Below are positions 1 to 9,326 of a DNA stretch of 64,000 bases, piece by piece. A program made the position numbers and the translations under genes. The notes beneath the pieces were generated by a model. That model did no database searches and was not told the origin of the DNA. It was given only the letters and a program-made list of their open reading frames with translations. The stretch is from Bacteroidia bacterium. Lineage in GTDB: Bacteria; Bacteroidota; Bacteroidia; B-17B0; Aurantibacillaceae. The stretch spans positions 1-64,000 of the forward strand of contig JALHRL010000019.1 in assembly GCA_022841465.1 (NCBI GenBank), read 5' to 3'. Every line of letters begins with the position of its first letter. Within the stretch, counting starts at the first letter, position 1.

Positions 1-259
1 TGAACAAAACATGGGTGATGTTGTAGGTGACTTAAACCGTCGCCGCGGACAAATAGAAGGAATGGATAGCAAAGGAAATTCACAAGTAATTAAAGCTAAA
101 GTTCCACTTTCTGAAATGTTTGGTTACGTAACACAATTACGTACTTTAACTTCAGGTCGTGCTACTTCAACAATGGAATTTAGCCACTACAACGAAGCTC
201 CTGCAAACATTGCAGCAGATGTAATTGCAAAATCAAAAGGTAAAACAGCAAAAGTTTAA
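1..259 (+). CDS. fusA: Elongation factor G, C-terminal end (5' truncated by window)
   Basis: Only the last 86 codons are inside the window; the frame is open from base 2. The segment [18 protein letters not shown] is the conserved domain V motif of EF-G, the GTPase that drives ribosomal translocation. The GTPase domain lies upstream, outside the window. fusA directly before rpsJ is the usual str-to-S10 junction, and the 30-bp gap to rpsJ suggests co-transcription. The ATG at 11 is an internal methionine, not a start. Confidence 0.95.
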   Translation, partial: EQNMGDVVGDLNRRRGQIEGMDSKGNSQVIKAKVPLSEMFGYVTQLRTLTSGRATSTMEFSHYNEAPANIAADVIAKSKGKTAKV

Positions 260-289
260 TAAACACTAAATAAAAAAAGATCGTTCTTT

Positions 290-595
290 ATGAGCCAAAG
301 GATAAGAATAAAACTGAAATCGTACGATTACAACCTGGTTGATAAATCAGCTGAAAAAATCGTAAAAACCGTTAAGTCTACCGGTGCTGTTGTTAATGGT
401 CCAATTCCATTACCAACTAACAAAAAAATATTTACTGTGTTAAAATCACCACACGTTAATAAAAAGGCGCGTGACCAATTTCAACTTTGTTCATATAAGC
501 GTTTATTAGATATTTACAGTTCATCATCAAAAACAGTTGATGCTTTAATGAAGTTAGAATTACCTAGCGGAGTAGAAGTAGAGATTAAAGTTTAG
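290..595 (+). CDS. rpsJ: 30S ribosomal protein S10
   Basis: 101 residues, the normal S10 length, beginning [20 protein letters not shown]. The family signature with the conserved [10 protein letters not shown] segment is clear. S10 binds the 3' domain of 16S rRNA in the 30S head and, in other bacteria, also joins NusB in antitermination. It heads the S10 gene block here. A 61-bp AT-rich gap separates it from rplC. Confidence 0.97.
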   Translation: MSQRIRIKLKSYDYNLVDKSAEKIVKTVKSTGAVVNGPIPLPTNKKIFTVLKSPHVNKKARDQFQLCSYKRLLDIYSSSSKTVDALMKLELPSGVEVEIKV

Positions 596-656
596 TAGAG
601 TTGAGCGAAGAAAAATTATAGAATAATTTAAAAACAAATAATAAAAACAAAATAAA

Positions 657-1280
657 ATGTCTGGAATAATTGGTAAAAAAATAGGAATGACCAGTTTCTT
701 CGATGCCAATGGTAAATACATACCATGCACAGTTATTGAAGCGGGTCCTTGCGTTGTTACGCAAGTAAAAACCAATGAAAAGGATGGATACACTGCTTTA
801 CAATTATCATTTGATGAGAAAAAAGAAAAAAACACATCAGGTGCAATGAAAGGGCATTTTGCTTTAGCAAAAACTACCCCAAAGCGTAAAGTTGTTGAAT
901 TCCGTCATTTTGAAGAACAAAAAAACTTAGGCGATACTATAACAGTAGAATCGTTTGCTGCGGGTGATTTTGTAGATGTAGTTGGAACATCAAAAGGTAA
1001 AGGTTTTCAAGGTGTTGTTAAGCGTCACGGCTTCAGTGGAGTTGGACACGCAAACAAATCACATGGTCAGCACGATCGTGAAAGAGCTCCTGGTTCATTA
1101 GGTGCCTCTTCTGATCCTTCACGTGTATTACCGGGTATGAGAATGGCCGGCAGAATGGGTGGTAACCGTAAAAAAGTTCAAAACCTTGAAGTAGTTAAAG
1201 TAATGCCTGAGAAAAACGTTATCCTTGTTAAGGGTTCTGTTCCGGGCGCAAAAGGGTCTTACTTAATAATTGAGAAGTAA
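657..1280 (+). CDS. rplC: 50S ribosomal protein L3
   Basis: 207 residues. It starts [15 protein letters not shown] and contains the extended loop [16 protein letters not shown] that reaches the peptidyl-transferase centre. Where E. coli L3 has the methylated Gln of GSIGQ, this protein has Ala (GSLGA), so that modification is probably absent (inference from family knowledge). The stop is 2 bp before rplD, indicating translational coupling. Confidence 0.97.
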   Translation: MSGIIGKKIGMTSFFDANGKYIPCTVIEAGPCVVTQVKTNEKDGYTALQLSFDEKKEKNTSGAMKGHFALAKTTPKRKVVEFRHFEEQKNLGDTITVESFAAGDFVDVVGTSKGKGFQGVVKRHGFSGVGHANKSHGQHDRERAPGSLGASSDPSRVLPGMRMAGRMGGNRKKVQNLEVVKVMPEKNVILVKGSVPGAKGSYLIIEK

Positions 1281-1282
1281 TC

Positions 1283-1912
1283 ATGCAAGTAGAAGTATTA
1301 AATATAAGTGGTAAAAAAACAGCAAAGAAAGTTGATCTAGTTGATTCTATTTTCGCAGCTGAACCAAACGATCATTGTATTTATCTTGATGTTAAGCAAT
1401 TTTTAGCAAATCAACGTCAAGGTACTCACAAATCTAAAGAACGTGCCGAAGTAGCACGCACCACAAAAAAGTTAAAGCGTCAAAAAGGTACTGGTGGAGC
1501 TCGTGCGGGTTCTATGAAGTCTCCTTTGTTTATTGGTGGTGGTACCGTTTTTGGTCCTCGTCCACGCGATTACTCTTTCAAATTAAATAAAAAAGTAAAA
1601 AACGTAGCACGTAAATCGGCTTTATCATACAAAGCAAAAGATAACGCTATTACAGTTCTTGAAGATTTTAATTTTGAAGCTCCGAAAACAAAGAATTTTG
1701 TTGACTTAATTAAAAATTTAAACCTAAGCGATAAAAAAACGCTTGTGGTTTTAGGTTCAAATAATCCTAATGTTTATTTATCATCTCGTAATTTACAAAA
1801 ATCAAAAGTTATTAACGCTTCTGATATTAACACTTACGACATTTTAAATGCTGATAATGTTATTTTAGCCGAGAGTTCAGTAAAAGTAATTGAAACAATT
1901 TTAAATAAATAA
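1283..1912 (+). CDS. rplD: 50S ribosomal protein L4
   Basis: 209 residues. The central basic loop ([16 protein letters not shown]) is the part that lines the exit tunnel in L4/uL4. In E. coli L4 represses its own operon, but no equivalent leader can be judged here because the operon start is not near. The gene is packed between rplC (2 bp) and rplW (1 bp). Confidence 0.97.
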   Translation: MQVEVLNISGKKTAKKVDLVDSIFAAEPNDHCIYLDVKQFLANQRQGTHKSKERAEVARTTKKLKRQKGTGGARAGSMKSPLFIGGGTVFGPRPRDYSFKLNKKVKNVARKSALSYKAKDNAITVLEDFNFEAPKTKNFVDLIKNLNLSDKKTLVVLGSNNPNVYLSSRNLQKSKVINASDINTYDILNADNVILAESSVKVIETILNK

Positions 1913-1913
1913 A

Positions 1914-2204
1914 ATGGAAATTTTAGTTAAGCCTATCATTACCGAAAAAATGACCTCTCAAACAGAGAAGTTAAATCGTTACGGTTTTGTAGTAGATAAA
2001 AGGGCTAATAAATTACAAATAAAAGAAGCTGTTGAAAAAATGTATGGCGTTAAAGTAGAAAACGTAAATACACAACAGTATGTTGGTAAAGTAAAAACGC
2101 GTAACACAACTCGTGGTTTAGCTGTTGGTAGAGTTAACCGTCATAAAAAAGCGGTGGTTACTTTAAAAGACGGAGAAATTATTGATTTTTACGCAAGTGT
2201 ATAA
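1914..2204 (+). CDS. rplW: 50S ribosomal protein L23
   Basis: 96 residues. It opens with the family motif VKPIITEKMT and includes the YGVKVENVNT segment typical of uL23. The protein sits at the tunnel exit and is the docking site for trigger factor and SRP. It starts 1 bp after rplD ends and is followed by rplB after 20 bp. Confidence 0.96.
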   Translation: MEILVKPIITEKMTSQTEKLNRYGFVVDKRANKLQIKEAVEKMYGVKVENVNTQQYVGKVKTRNTTRGLAVGRVNRHKKAVVTLKDGEIIDFYASV

Positions 2205-2224
2205 TTTTATAAAAATTTACTAAA

Positions 2225-3049
2225 ATGGGATTAAAAAAATATAGGCCACTTACACCAAGTTTACGTTACAAGATAACGGGTGATTTCGCAGAAATTACTG
2301 CAGACAGGCCTGAGAAAAGTTTGGTTGTTTCAACCAAAAATTCCGGAGGTAGAAATAATACCGGAAAAATGACCATTCGTTACATTGGTGGTGGTCATAA
2401 AAAAGCACTTCGATTAATCGATTTTAAGAGAGATAAAGACGGAATTGAAGGAATAGTAAAAACAATTGAGTACGATCCAAATCGTTCAGCTCGTATTGCT
2501 TTAGTGTTTTATAAAGACGGTGAAAAACGTTACATAATTGCACCACAAGGTTTAAAGGTGGGTCAAAAAATAAGTTCAGGTACCGGTTCAGCTCCTGAAA
2601 TTGGAAACTGTTTATTATTATCTGAAATTCCTTTAGGAACCATTATTCATAATATTGAGTTACGTCCTGGTCAAGGCGCTGCATTAGCGCGTTCTGCAGG
2701 TACTTATGCTCAGTTAACGGCTCGTGAAGGGAAATACGCAGTATTACGTATGCCTTCTGGTGAAGTTCGTATGATTTTAATTACCTGTAAAGCTACAGTT
2801 GGTGCAGTTTCAAACCCTGACCATAACCTAGAAGTACATGGTAAAGCTGGCCGCCGCCGTTGGTTAGGCCGTCGTCCTAGAAACAGACCAGTTGCGATGA
2901 ACCCTGTTGATCATCCTATGGGTGGTGGTGAAGGAAGAGCTTCAGGAGGTCATCCTCGTTCTCGTAAAGGTATCCCAGCAAAAGGATTTAAAACCCGTTA
3001 CAAGGCAAAGGCTTCTAATAAACATATTATAGAAAGAAGAAAGAAATAA
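2225..3049 (+). CDS. rplB: 50S ribosomal protein L2
   Basis: 274 residues, the standard uL2 length. The conserved MNPVDHP motif holds the histidine linked to 23S rRNA assembly and peptidyl-transferase function in E. coli; the next position is Met here instead of His. The RNA-binding OB-fold and SH3-like halves are both present, with a basic C-terminal tail (HIIERRKK). It is followed by a 78-bp spacer with a 9-bp inverted repeat before rpsS. Confidence 0.97.
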   Translation: MGLKKYRPLTPSLRYKITGDFAEITADRPEKSLVVSTKNSGGRNNTGKMTIRYIGGGHKKALRLIDFKRDKDGIEGIVKTIEYDPNRSARIALVFYKDGEKRYIIAPQGLKVGQKISSGTGSAPEIGNCLLLSEIPLGTIIHNIELRPGQGAALARSAGTYAQLTAREGKYAVLRMPSGEVRMILITCKATVGAVSNPDHNLEVHGKAGRRRWLGRRPRNRPVAMNPVDHPMGGGEGRASGGHPRSRKGIPAKGFKTRYKAKASNKHIIERRKK

Positions 3050-3065
3050 TAATTAACGTTTAATG

Positions 3066-3106
3066 CACTGAAGTAGAAACTCACTAACGTTCGCTTCACT
3101 TCAGTG
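3066..3106 (+). promoter_or_regulatory. Inverted repeat between rplB and rpsS
   Basis: A perfect 9-bp inverted repeat, CACTGAAGT at 3066-3074 and ACTTCAGTG at 3098-3106, with a 23-nt loop. No T-run follows, so it does not look like a terminator. It may be an mRNA structure that tunes processing or translation of rpsS, or a small intergenic repeat. Function is not known. Confidence 0.5.
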
Positions 3107-3127
3107 TCACAACAAAAAACAAATAAA

Positions 3128-3397
3128 ATGGCAAGATCACTAAGAAAAGGACCTTTTATCGACCATAACTTGGCCGGAAAAGTAGACAAAATGAATGCCG
3201 GAGGAAAAAAATCGGCAATTAAAACATGGGCACGTCGTTCAACTATTCCACCGGAATTTGTTGGTCATACGTTTGCTGTGCATAACGGAGCAAAATTTAT
3301 TCCGGTTTATGTTACAGAAAACATGGTAGGACACAAATTAGGAGAGTTTGCACCTACGCGTGTATTTAATGGTCTTGCAGGTCAAAATAAAAAATAA
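3128..3397 (+). CDS. rpsS: 30S ribosomal protein S19
   Basis: 89 residues from the ATG at 3128: [15 protein letters not shown] is the canonical N-terminus. A longer in-frame reading from GTG 3104 would add eight residues and begin inside the hairpin, so it is rejected. S19 binds 16S rRNA in the 30S head and contacts S13. The conserved EFAPTR motif is near the C-terminus. rplV follows after 19 bp. Confidence 0.97.
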   Translation: MARSLRKGPFIDHNLAGKVDKMNAGGKKSAIKTWARRSTIPPEFVGHTFAVHNGAKFIPVYVTENMVGHKLGEFAPTRVFNGLAGQNKK

Positions 3398-3416
3398 TTG
3401 AAAAAGACTAGAAATC

Positions 3417-3809
3417 ATGGGTAAAAGAAAAAGGTTAGTTGCCGAAAAAAGAAAAGAAGCCAACAAAACATCATATTTTGCAAAGCTTAATAATTGTCCT
3501 ACTTCACCTCGTAAAATGAATCAGGTAGCTGATTTAGTAAGGGGTTTAGATGTGTACCAAGCATTAAATATTTTAAAATTTAATACGCGTGAAGCATCAA
3601 ATCGTTTAGAGAAATTATTAAAGTCAGCAATTGCTAACTACGAAGCAAAAGCAGAAACAAGAGTAGAAGAAAATACTTTGTTTATTAAGAATATTGTAGT
3701 TGATAGTGCAATGATGGCAAAACGTTTACGTACTGCACCTCAAGGTCGTGGATACCGTATCAGAAAGCGTTCAAATCATGTAACATTAGTTTTAGATAAA
3801 AAAAATTAA
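3417..3809 (+). CDS. rplV: 50S ribosomal protein L22
   Basis: 130 residues, slightly longer than the 110 of E. coli because of a basic N-terminal extension ([19 protein letters not shown]). The uL22 core ([14 protein letters not shown]) and the beta-hairpin segment that lines the exit tunnel ([20 protein letters not shown]) are intact. rpsC starts 8 bp downstream. Confidence 0.96.
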   Translation: MGKRKRLVAEKRKEANKTSYFAKLNNCPTSPRKMNQVADLVRGLDVYQALNILKFNTREASNRLEKLLKSAIANYEAKAETRVEENTLFIKNIVVDSAMMAKRLRTAPQGRGYRIRKRSNHVTLVLDKKN

Positions 3810-3817
3810 GATAAAAA

Positions 3818-4567
3818 ATGGGACAAAAAGTAAATCCAATTGGCTTTAGATTAGGTGTCATCAAAGGATGGGATTCTAACTGGTATGGTGGAAAAGACTA
3901 TTCAGAAAAGTTAGTAGAAGACGAAAAAATCAGAGGCTACTTAAAAGCACGTTTGCCTAAAGGCAGTATTTCAAAAATAGTTATTGAAAGAACGTTGAAA
4001 TTAATTACAGTAACTATCAATACAGCTCGCCCTGGTATTATTATCGGAAAAGGTGGTAAAGAAGTTGATAAATTAAAAGAAGAGTTAAAGAAATTAACTA
4101 AAAAAGAAATTCAAATCAACATATTTGAAATTAAACGCCCTGAACTTGACGCAAGATTAGTTGCAGATAGCATTGCACGCCAAATTGAAGGCCGTATCTC
4201 TTTCCGTAGAGCTGCGAAAATGTCAATGTCTAGTACTATGCGCTTAGGTGCTGAAGGGATCAAAATAAAAGTAAGCGGTCGTTTGGGCGGCGCTGAAATG
4301 GCAAGAACAGAAGGATATAAAGAGGGTCGTACTCCGTTACATACGATTCGTGCTGATATAGACTATGCTGTTGCTGAAGCACACACATCATACGGTAGAA
4401 TTGGTGTAAAGGTGTGGATTTGCCGTGGTGAAGTTTTTGGAAAGCGTGATTTATCACCTAACATTGGCTTGATGAAAGATAAAAAAGGCAGTGGATCAGG
4501 TTCAGGTAATGAAGATCGTGGAGGAAAATTCGGAGCCAAAAGAAGAACAAAAAGAGAAGACAAGTAA
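3818..4567 (+). CDS. rpsC: 30S ribosomal protein S3
   Basis: 249 residues. The N-terminus [13 protein letters not shown] is canonical. A type-II KH domain with [10 protein letters not shown] lies near residues 68-77, and the C-terminal uS3 domain follows. The tail is Gly/Ser-rich then basic (residues about 227-249), a common variable extension. S3 forms part of the mRNA entry site and helicase activity. rplP follows after 23 bp. Confidence 0.97.
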   Translation: MGQKVNPIGFRLGVIKGWDSNWYGGKDYSEKLVEDEKIRGYLKARLPKGSISKIVIERTLKLITVTINTARPGIIIGKGGKEVDKLKEELKKLTKKEIQINIFEIKRPELDARLVADSIARQIEGRISFRRAAKMSMSSTMRLGAEGIKIKVSGRLGGAEMARTEGYKEGRTPLHTIRADIDYAVAEAHTSYGRIGVKVWICRGEVFGKRDLSPNIGLMKDKKGSGSGSGNEDRGGKFGAKRRTKREDK

Positions 4568-4590
4568 TAACGTTAAAAGGAATTTGAGAA

Positions 4591-5019
4591 ATGTTACAAC
4601 CTAAAAGAACAAAATTCAGGAAGTCTCAGAAAATGAAGATGAAAGGTAATGCCAAGCGTGGCGACCAATTAGCCTTCGGTTCGTTTGGGATTAAAGCTAC
4701 AGAACAATGCCGTGTGAATGCACGTCAAATTGAAGCTGCCCGTATTGCCATTACACGTTACATGAAACGTGAAGGGCAAGTATGGATTAGAATATTCCCA
4801 GATCGTCCTGTAACTTCTAAACCTGCTGAAGTACGTATGGGTAAAGGTAAAGGTGCTCCAGAATATTGGATGACTCCTGTAAAACCAGGCCGTATATTAT
4901 TTGAAGCAGACGGAGTTCCATTAGACGTTGCTAAAGAAGCATTACGTCTTGCTGCACAAAAACTTCCTGTAACAACAAAGTTTATTGTTAGAAGAGATTA
5001 TGTAGCAACTGAGGCTTAA
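4591..5019 (+). CDS. rplP: 50S ribosomal protein L16
   Basis: 142 residues. Family motifs [11 protein letters not shown] and [12 protein letters not shown] are present, as is the basic loop that contacts the A-site tRNA elbow and 5S/23S rRNA. It sits in the usual place between rpsC and rpmC and the spacing (17 bp to rpmC) indicates one transcript. Confidence 0.97.
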   Translation: MLQPKRTKFRKSQKMKMKGNAKRGDQLAFGSFGIKATEQCRVNARQIEAARIAITRYMKREGQVWIRIFPDRPVTSKPAEVRMGKGKGAPEYWMTPVKPGRILFEADGVPLDVAKEALRLAAQKLPVTTKFIVRRDYVATEA

Positions 5020-5036
5020 TTAAAAAAATTAAAACA

Positions 5037-5234
5037 ATGAAAAACAAAGAAATACAAGCTTTATCAGAACAAGACCTTGATGTAAAAATTAAGGAAGAAA
5101 AAGCGGCATTATACAAGTTGGGATTAAACCATGCGGTATCTCCAATAGATAACCCTACCTCAATTCGTAATAACCGTCGTTTAATAGCTAAGTTAACTAC
5201 CGAGCTAAATAAACGTAAAGCATCTAAAAAATAA
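5037..5234 (+). CDS. rpmC: 50S ribosomal protein L29
   Basis: 65 residues of mostly helical sequence, with the family SPIDNPTSIRNNRRLIAKL segment. L29 is a small helical-hairpin protein next to L23 at the tunnel exit. Identity rests on this motif and the fixed gene order rplP-rpmC-rpsQ. The gap to rpsQ is 11 bp. Confidence 0.95.
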   Translation: MKNKEIQALSEQDLDVKIKEEKAALYKLGLNHAVSPIDNPTSIRNNRRLIAKLTTELNKRKASKK

Positions 5235-5245
5235 TTGCTTAAGAA

Positions 5246-5500
5246 ATGGAAAGAAATTTAAGAAAAGAAAAAACCGGTATTGTTACCAGTAATAAAATGG
5301 ACAAAAGTATTGTTGTGGCTGTAATGCGTAAAGTAAAACATCCGAAATACGGTAAGTTCGTTAATAAAACCAGTAAGTTTGTTGCTCACGATGAGAAAAA
5401 CGAATGTAGTATTGGTGATACCGTAACTATTGCAGAAACGCGCCCTTTAAGTAAAACTAAAAACTGGCGTTTGGTAGCAATTGTTGAGAAAGTTAAATAA
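5246..5500 (+). CDS. rpsQ: 30S ribosomal protein S17
   Basis: 84 residues with the OB-fold signature [16 protein letters not shown] and the [13 protein letters not shown] motif near the C-terminus. S17 is a primary binder of the 16S 5' domain. Placed between rpmC and rplN as in nearly all bacteria. Confidence 0.97.
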   Translation: MERNLRKEKTGIVTSNKMDKSIVVAVMRKVKHPKYGKFVNKTSKFVAHDEKNECSIGDTVTIAETRPLSKTKNWRLVAIVEKVK

Positions 5501-5529
5501 TTAGTGATTATCCTTAAAATAAACAGGAA

Positions 5530-5898
5530 ATGATACAAAACGAATCAAGATTAGCAGTAGCGGATAACAGTGGCGCTAAAGAAGTACTGGTAATACGTGT
5601 TTTAGGTGGTACCAGAAAGCGTTATGCCTCAATTGGTGATAAAGTGGTGGTTACTGTTAAACATGCCTTACCTAGCGGAAACGTTAAAAAAGGTACTGTT
5701 AGCAAAGCAGTAATTGTTAGAACAAAAAAAGAAATAAGCCGTAACGACGGTTCTTATATCCGTTTTGACGATAATGCTGTTGTATTACTAAATGCAACAG
5801 ATGAAATAAGAGGTACCCGTATTTTCGGGCCTGTAGCAAGAGAATTGCGTGATAAACAATTCATGAAAATCATTTCCCTTGCTCCGGAAGTATTATAA
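5530..5898 (+). CDS. rplN: 50S ribosomal protein L14
   Basis: 122 residues, exactly the typical length. [19 protein letters not shown] and the C-terminal GPVARELR are diagnostic of uL14, which forms intersubunit bridges and the RsfS binding face. The start ATG follows an AT-rich 29-bp gap without a Shine-Dalgarno sequence. Confidence 0.97.
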   Translation: MIQNESRLAVADNSGAKEVLVIRVLGGTRKRYASIGDKVVVTVKHALPSGNVKKGTVSKAVIVRTKKEISRNDGSYIRFDDNAVVLLNATDEIRGTRIFGPVARELRDKQFMKIISLAPEVL

Positions 5899-5914
5899 TT
5901 AAAGAAATTAAAAA

Positions 5915-6232
5915 ATGGGAAAGTTAATATTAAAAAAAGGAGATGTTGTTAAGGTCATTTCTGGCGAAGCCAGAGGCCAAGAAGGAAAGATCATCTCTAT
6001 AGATGTAAAAAAACAACGTGCCATTGTAGAAGGTGTGAATATGATTAGCAAAAGCGAAAAGCCAAATGCTAAAAACACCAACGGTGGTATCGTTAAAAAA
6101 GAAGGTTCAATCCATATCTCAAACTTAATGTTTGTAGAAGGTGGAAAAACCGTTCGTTTAGGTCGTCGTACTAACGAAAAGACAGGAAAATCTGAACGTT
6201 ATTCAAAAAAATCAAAGGAGGCAGTTAAATAA
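5915..6232 (+). CDS. rplX: 50S ribosomal protein L24
   Basis: 105 residues with the KOW motif near the N-terminus ([20 protein letters not shown]) and the conserved [14 protein letters not shown] segment. L24 starts 50S assembly by binding 23S domain I. Its stop overlaps the rplE start by one base (TAATG). The last codons contain AAAGGAGG at 6214-6221, which may serve as a ribosome binding site for rplE. Confidence 0.97.
   Translation: MGKLILKKGDVVKVISGEARGQEGKIISIDVKKQRAIVEGVNMISKSEKPNAKNTNGGIVKKEGSIHISNLMFVEGGKTVRLGRRTNEKTGKSERYSKKSKEAVK
6214..6221 (+). promoter_or_regulatory. Shine-Dalgarno-like AAAGGAGG before rplE
   Basis: AAAGGAGG lies inside the 3' end of rplX, 10 nt before the rplE ATG. 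Bacteroidota mRNAs usually lack such sites because the anti-SD is occluded on the ribosome, so this is notable. It also encodes Lys-Glu-Ala in rplX, so chance cannot be excluded. Confidence 0.45.
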
Positions 6233-6789
6233 TGGCAACAACAACTTATCAACCGCGTTTAAAAAATAAATACCGCGAAGAAATTGTAAAGAATCTACAA
6301 TCTCAGTTTCAATACAAATCTGTTATGCAGGTACCTCGTTTAAAGAAAATTTGTATTAACCAAGGTGTTGGAGATGCAGTTTCTGATAAAAAATTAATTG
6401 AATCTGCAGTAAAGGAAATGACAACCATAACCGGACAAAAAGCAGTTCCAACATATTCTACAAAAGATATCTCAAACTTTAAATTACGTAAAGGTGTTGC
6501 CATTGGTGTACGTGTTACCTTGCGTGGTGATAAAATGTACGAGTTTTTAGATCGTTTAATTGCGTCTTCTTTACCTCGTATTCGTGATTTTAAAGGTGTT
6601 AACAACAAAGGATTTGATGGACATGGTAACTACACATTAGGTGTTACCGAGCAAATTATTTTCCCGGAAATTGATATTGACAAGGTAACTAAAATACAAG
6701 GGATGGATATTACCTTTGTAACATCAGCTCCAACTGATAAAGAAGCACACGCATTATTAACTGAATTTGGTATTCCATTCAAAAAATAA
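6232..6789 (+). CDS. rplE: 50S ribosomal protein L5
   Basis: 185 residues. Motifs [16 protein letters not shown] and FPEIDIDKV are characteristic of uL5, which binds 5S rRNA and contacts the P-site tRNA. The start overlaps the rplX stop by one base, typical of coupled translation. rpsN follows after 9 bp. Confidence 0.97.
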   Translation: MATTTYQPRLKNKYREEIVKNLQSQFQYKSVMQVPRLKKICINQGVGDAVSDKKLIESAVKEMTTITGQKAVPTYSTKDISNFKLRKGVAIGVRVTLRGDKMYEFLDRLIASSLPRIRDFKGVNNKGFDGHGNYTLGVTEQIIFPEIDIDKVTKIQGMDITFVTSAPTDKEAHALLTEFGIPFKK

Positions 6790-6798
6790 AACACAAAA

Positions 6799-7068
6799 AT
6801 GGCAAAAGAATCAATGAAGGCCCGCGAGGTCAAAAGAAAAAAATTAGTAGACAAATACGCGGCAAAAAGAGAAGAACTTAAAAAAGCAGGAGATTATGAT
6901 GCTTTGCAAAAGTTACCTCGTAATTCATGCAAGGTGCGTATGCGTAACCGCTGCAAGTTAACAGGCCGTCCAAGAGGCTATATGCGTACTTTTGGTGTAA
7001 GCCGCGTTACTTTCAGAGAAATGGTTTTATTCGGATTAATTCCGGGTTTAACCAAATCAAGTTGGTAG
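6799..7068 (+). CDS. rpsN: 30S ribosomal protein S14, zinc-free form
   Basis: 89 residues, the long (C-minus) S14 type. The C-terminal segment [21 protein letters not shown] lacks the paired CxxC zinc ligands of the short form. S14 binds late in the 30S head. It ends a tightly packed run; a 151-bp gap with a promoter follows. Confidence 0.97.
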   Translation: MAKESMKAREVKRKKLVDKYAAKREELKKAGDYDALQKLPRNSCKVRMRNRCKLTGRPRGYMRTFGVSRVTFREMVLFGLIPGLTKSSW

Positions 7069-7107
7069 AATGTTTTCTATTGCTTTTTAGCGAAAGAAAA
7101 TAATAAT

Positions 7108-7138
7108 TTTGGAAGTTGGCTAAAGTTTATTATCTTTG
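7108..7138 (+). promoter_or_regulatory. Bacteroidota-type promoter upstream of rpsH
   Basis: TTTG at 7108-7111, 19-nt spacer, then TATCTTTG at 7131-7138: an exact match to the Bacteroidota sigma-A pattern TTTG-N19-21-TAnnTTTG. It lies in the largest gap of the first half of the operon (7069-7219), about 80 bp before rpsH. It would give rpsH and downstream genes an independent transcript. Confidence 0.75.
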
Positions 7139-7219
7139 CCGGCTCTTTTAAAGAGAACAAATATATTGTTTAATATAATTACCCCGATTTATCGGAGTAA
7201 CATATAAACTAGAAAAAAA

Positions 7220-7618
7220 ATGACAGATACAGTATCAGACTACTTAACACGCGTTCGTAACGCTATTAAGGCTAATCACAGAGTAGTAGAGGTTCCGGCC
7301 TCTAACCTAAAAAAAGAAATCACTAAGATTCTTTTCGAAAAAGGTTACATCTTAAACTACAAATTCGAGGAAACTCCAAACAAACAAGGTTTAATTAAAA
7401 TAGCACTTAAATACCATCCGGTATCTATGCTTCCTGCTATTCGTACCTTAGACAGGGTTTCTTCTCCAGGTTTAAGAAAATATGCCGGAGTAGATAAGCT
7501 TCCAAAAGTATTAAACGGCCTAGGTATTGCCATTATTTCTACTTCAAAAGGTGTTATGACCGATAAAGAAGCCAAGAAATTAAAAGTTGGTGGTGAGGTT
7601 TTATGTTATATTTCATAA
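7220..7618 (+). CDS. rpsH: 30S ribosomal protein S8
   Basis: 132 residues. Motifs DYLTRVRNAIKANH at the start and STSKGVMTDKEAKKLKVGGE near the end are typical of uS8, a central-domain 16S binder and, in E. coli, the spc-operon repressor. It is the first gene after the 151-bp gap with the internal promoter. Confidence 0.97.
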   Translation: MTDTVSDYLTRVRNAIKANHRVVEVPASNLKKEITKILFEKGYILNYKFEETPNKQGLIKIALKYHPVSMLPAIRTLDRVSSPGLRKYAGVDKLPKVLNGLGIAIISTSKGVMTDKEAKKLKVGGEVLCYIS

Positions 7619-7623
7619 TTAAT

Positions 7624-7630
7624 AAGGAGG
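7624..7630 (+). promoter_or_regulatory. Strong Shine-Dalgarno sequence before rplF
   Basis: AAGGAGG sits 7 nt before the rplF ATG (7638) in a 19-bp intergenic gap, a textbook SD at textbook spacing. Almost no other gene in this window has one, and SD use is rare in Bacteroidota, so it may mark special translational control of L6. Confidence 0.8.
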
Positions 7631-7637
7631 ATTTAAC

Positions 7638-8192
7638 ATGTCGCGTATAGGAAATGCCCCAATAACATTACCAAACGGTGTAGAAGTAACAATCACCAAA
7701 GGTTCTGTAACAGTAAAAGGCCCAAAGGGTACTTTAACTCAAGATATTGATCCGGATATAACCGTTTCATTAGATAACAATGTAATTACATTAACCCGCC
7801 CTACAGATCAAAAACGTCATAGATCATTACATGGTTTATACCGTTCTTTAATCAACAATATGGTTAAAGGTGTAAGCGAAGGCTATAAAACCGAGCAAGA
7901 ATTAGTTGGTGTTGGTTATCGTGCAGCTAATAAAGGTCAATTATTAGAATTGTCCTTAGGTTACTCTCATAACGTAGCAATAGAATTACCTAAAGAAATT
8001 AAGGTAACAACTACTTCAGAAAAAGGTCAAAACCCTAAAATTATTATGGAAAGCCATGATAAACAATTAATAGGTTTGGTTGCTGCAAAAATTCGTAGTT
8101 TACGTAAACCTGAACCATACAAAGGAAAAGGTATTAAGTTTACCGGCGAAGTTTTACGTAGAAAAGCAGGTAAGTCAGCTTCTAAAAAATAA
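7638..8192 (+). CDS. rplF: 50S ribosomal protein L6
   Basis: 184 residues in two repeated alpha/beta domains. MSRIGNAPITLPNGVEV opens the protein and PEPYKGKGIKFTGEVLRRKAG closes it; both are family hallmarks. L6 lies near the factor-binding site. Unlike its neighbours it has a full AAGGAGG ribosome binding site. Confidence 0.97.
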   Translation: MSRIGNAPITLPNGVEVTITKGSVTVKGPKGTLTQDIDPDITVSLDNNVITLTRPTDQKRHRSLHGLYRSLINNMVKGVSEGYKTEQELVGVGYRAANKGQLLELSLGYSHNVAIELPKEIKVTTTSEKGQNPKIIMESHDKQLIGLVAAKIRSLRKPEPYKGKGIKFTGEVLRRKAGKSASKK

Positions 8193-8230
8193 TAATTAAA
8201 TAATTAATCATCTTTAAAGATTAAAGTAAG

Positions 8231-8587
8231 ATGGCACTAAGTAAAGAAGGAAAAAGAGTAAGGTTAAAAAAGAGAATCAGAAAAGCTCTGAAGTCAACCG
8301 AAAGACAGCATAGATTAACTGTTTTTAAAAGTAATGCCGGTATTTATGTACAGATTGTATCTGACAAAGAAGGTAAAACTTTGCTTTCAGCTGGTTCAGA
8401 CGATAAAAGTTTAAAATCAACTAAAGGAACAAAAACAGAAAAAGCAATATTAGTAGGCAAGCTAATTGCTGAAAGAGCTTTAGCAGCCGGTATTAGTGAA
8501 ATCGTTTTCGATAGAAACGGATTCTTATATCACGGTCGTATTAAAGCCTTAGCTGATAGCGCACGTGAAAATGGTTTAAAATTCTAA
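8231..8587 (+). CDS. rplR: 50S ribosomal protein L18
   Basis: 118 residues with a basic N-terminus ([15 protein letters not shown]) and the conserved C-terminal [25 protein letters not shown]18 brings 5S rRNA to the 50S together with L5. Gene order rplF-rplR-rpsE is standard. Confidence 0.97.
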   Translation: MALSKEGKRVRLKKRIRKALKSTERQHRLTVFKSNAGIYVQIVSDKEGKTLLSAGSDDKSLKSTKGTKTEKAILVGKLIAERALAAGISEIVFDRNGFLYHGRIKALADSARENGLKF

Positions 8588-8607
8588 CAAGAAAAAACAC
8601 TAGAAAA

Positions 8608-9126
8608 ATGTCAAAAGAAATAGTAAAACGCGTTAAATCAAGCGACATAGAGTTAAAAGATAAATTAGTTGCTGTTCAACGTGTAACCAAGGTTACAAAA
8701 GGGGGGCGCCATTTTAGCTTTGCTGCAATTGTTGTAGTTGGAAACGAAAAAGGAATTATTGGACATGGCCTTGGTAAAGCAAATGAAGTTACAGATGCAA
8801 TTACAAAAGGCATAGAAGACGCTAAGAAAAGTTTAGTTAAAGTTGCTATTCTTAACGGAACTGTTCCTCATAAACAAGAAGGTAAATTTGGTGGTGCTCA
8901 TGTATTACTTAAACCTGCTTCTCATGGTACAGGTGTAATTGCAGGTGGTGCAATGCGTGCAGTTTTAGAAAGCGTTGGTGTAACCGATGTATTAGCAAAA
9001 TCAAAAGGTTCAAGTAATCCTCATAATGTTGTAAAAGCTACTGTTGATGCATTAACAAAAATGCGTGATCCAATTTCAGTTGCACAGCAAAGAGGAATTA
9101 GCTTAGATAGAGTGTTTAACGGATAA
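8608..9126 (+). CDS. rpsE: 30S ribosomal protein S5
   Basis: 172 residues. The dsRBD-like N-terminal domain ([18 protein letters not shown]) and the C-terminal domain with [20 protein letters not shown] are intact. S5 takes part in decoding fidelity and mRNA unwinding at the entry site. rpmD begins 11 bp later. Confidence 0.97.
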   Translation: MSKEIVKRVKSSDIELKDKLVAVQRVTKVTKGGRHFSFAAIVVVGNEKGIIGHGLGKANEVTDAITKGIEDAKKSLVKVAILNGTVPHKQEGKFGGAHVLLKPASHGTGVIAGGAMRAVLESVGVTDVLAKSKGSSNPHNVVKATVDALTKMRDPISVAQQRGISLDRVFNG

Positions 9127-9137
9127 TATTTTTTGAA

Positions 9138-9317
9138 ATGGCAAAAGTAAAATTAACATTGGTAAAAGGCGTTTCAAAAAGGACTCCTGCTCAAAGAGCA
9201 ACAGTTACTGCCTTAGGTTTTAAAAGAACTAACCAAGTAATAGAAAAAGAAGTTAGTCCCGCTGTTACAGGCATGATTAATAAGGTAAAACATTTATTAA
9301 AAGTAGAAAATATATAA
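9138..9317 (+). CDS. rpmD: 50S ribosomal protein L30
   Basis: A short 59-residue frame from ATG 9138 to TAA 9317. It reads MAKVKLTLVKGVSKRTPAQR and continues with TALGFKRTNQ, the L30/uL30 pattern (start, conserved TLxxLGLxRxN-like stretch, and IxGMINKVKHLL). Position between rpsE and rplO confirms it. L30 is a small 50S protein found in most but not all bacteria. Confidence 0.95.
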   Translation: MAKVKLTLVKGVSKRTPAQRATVTALGFKRTNQVIEKEVSPAVTGMINKVKHLLKVENI

Positions 9318-9326
9318 TTTTTTAAG

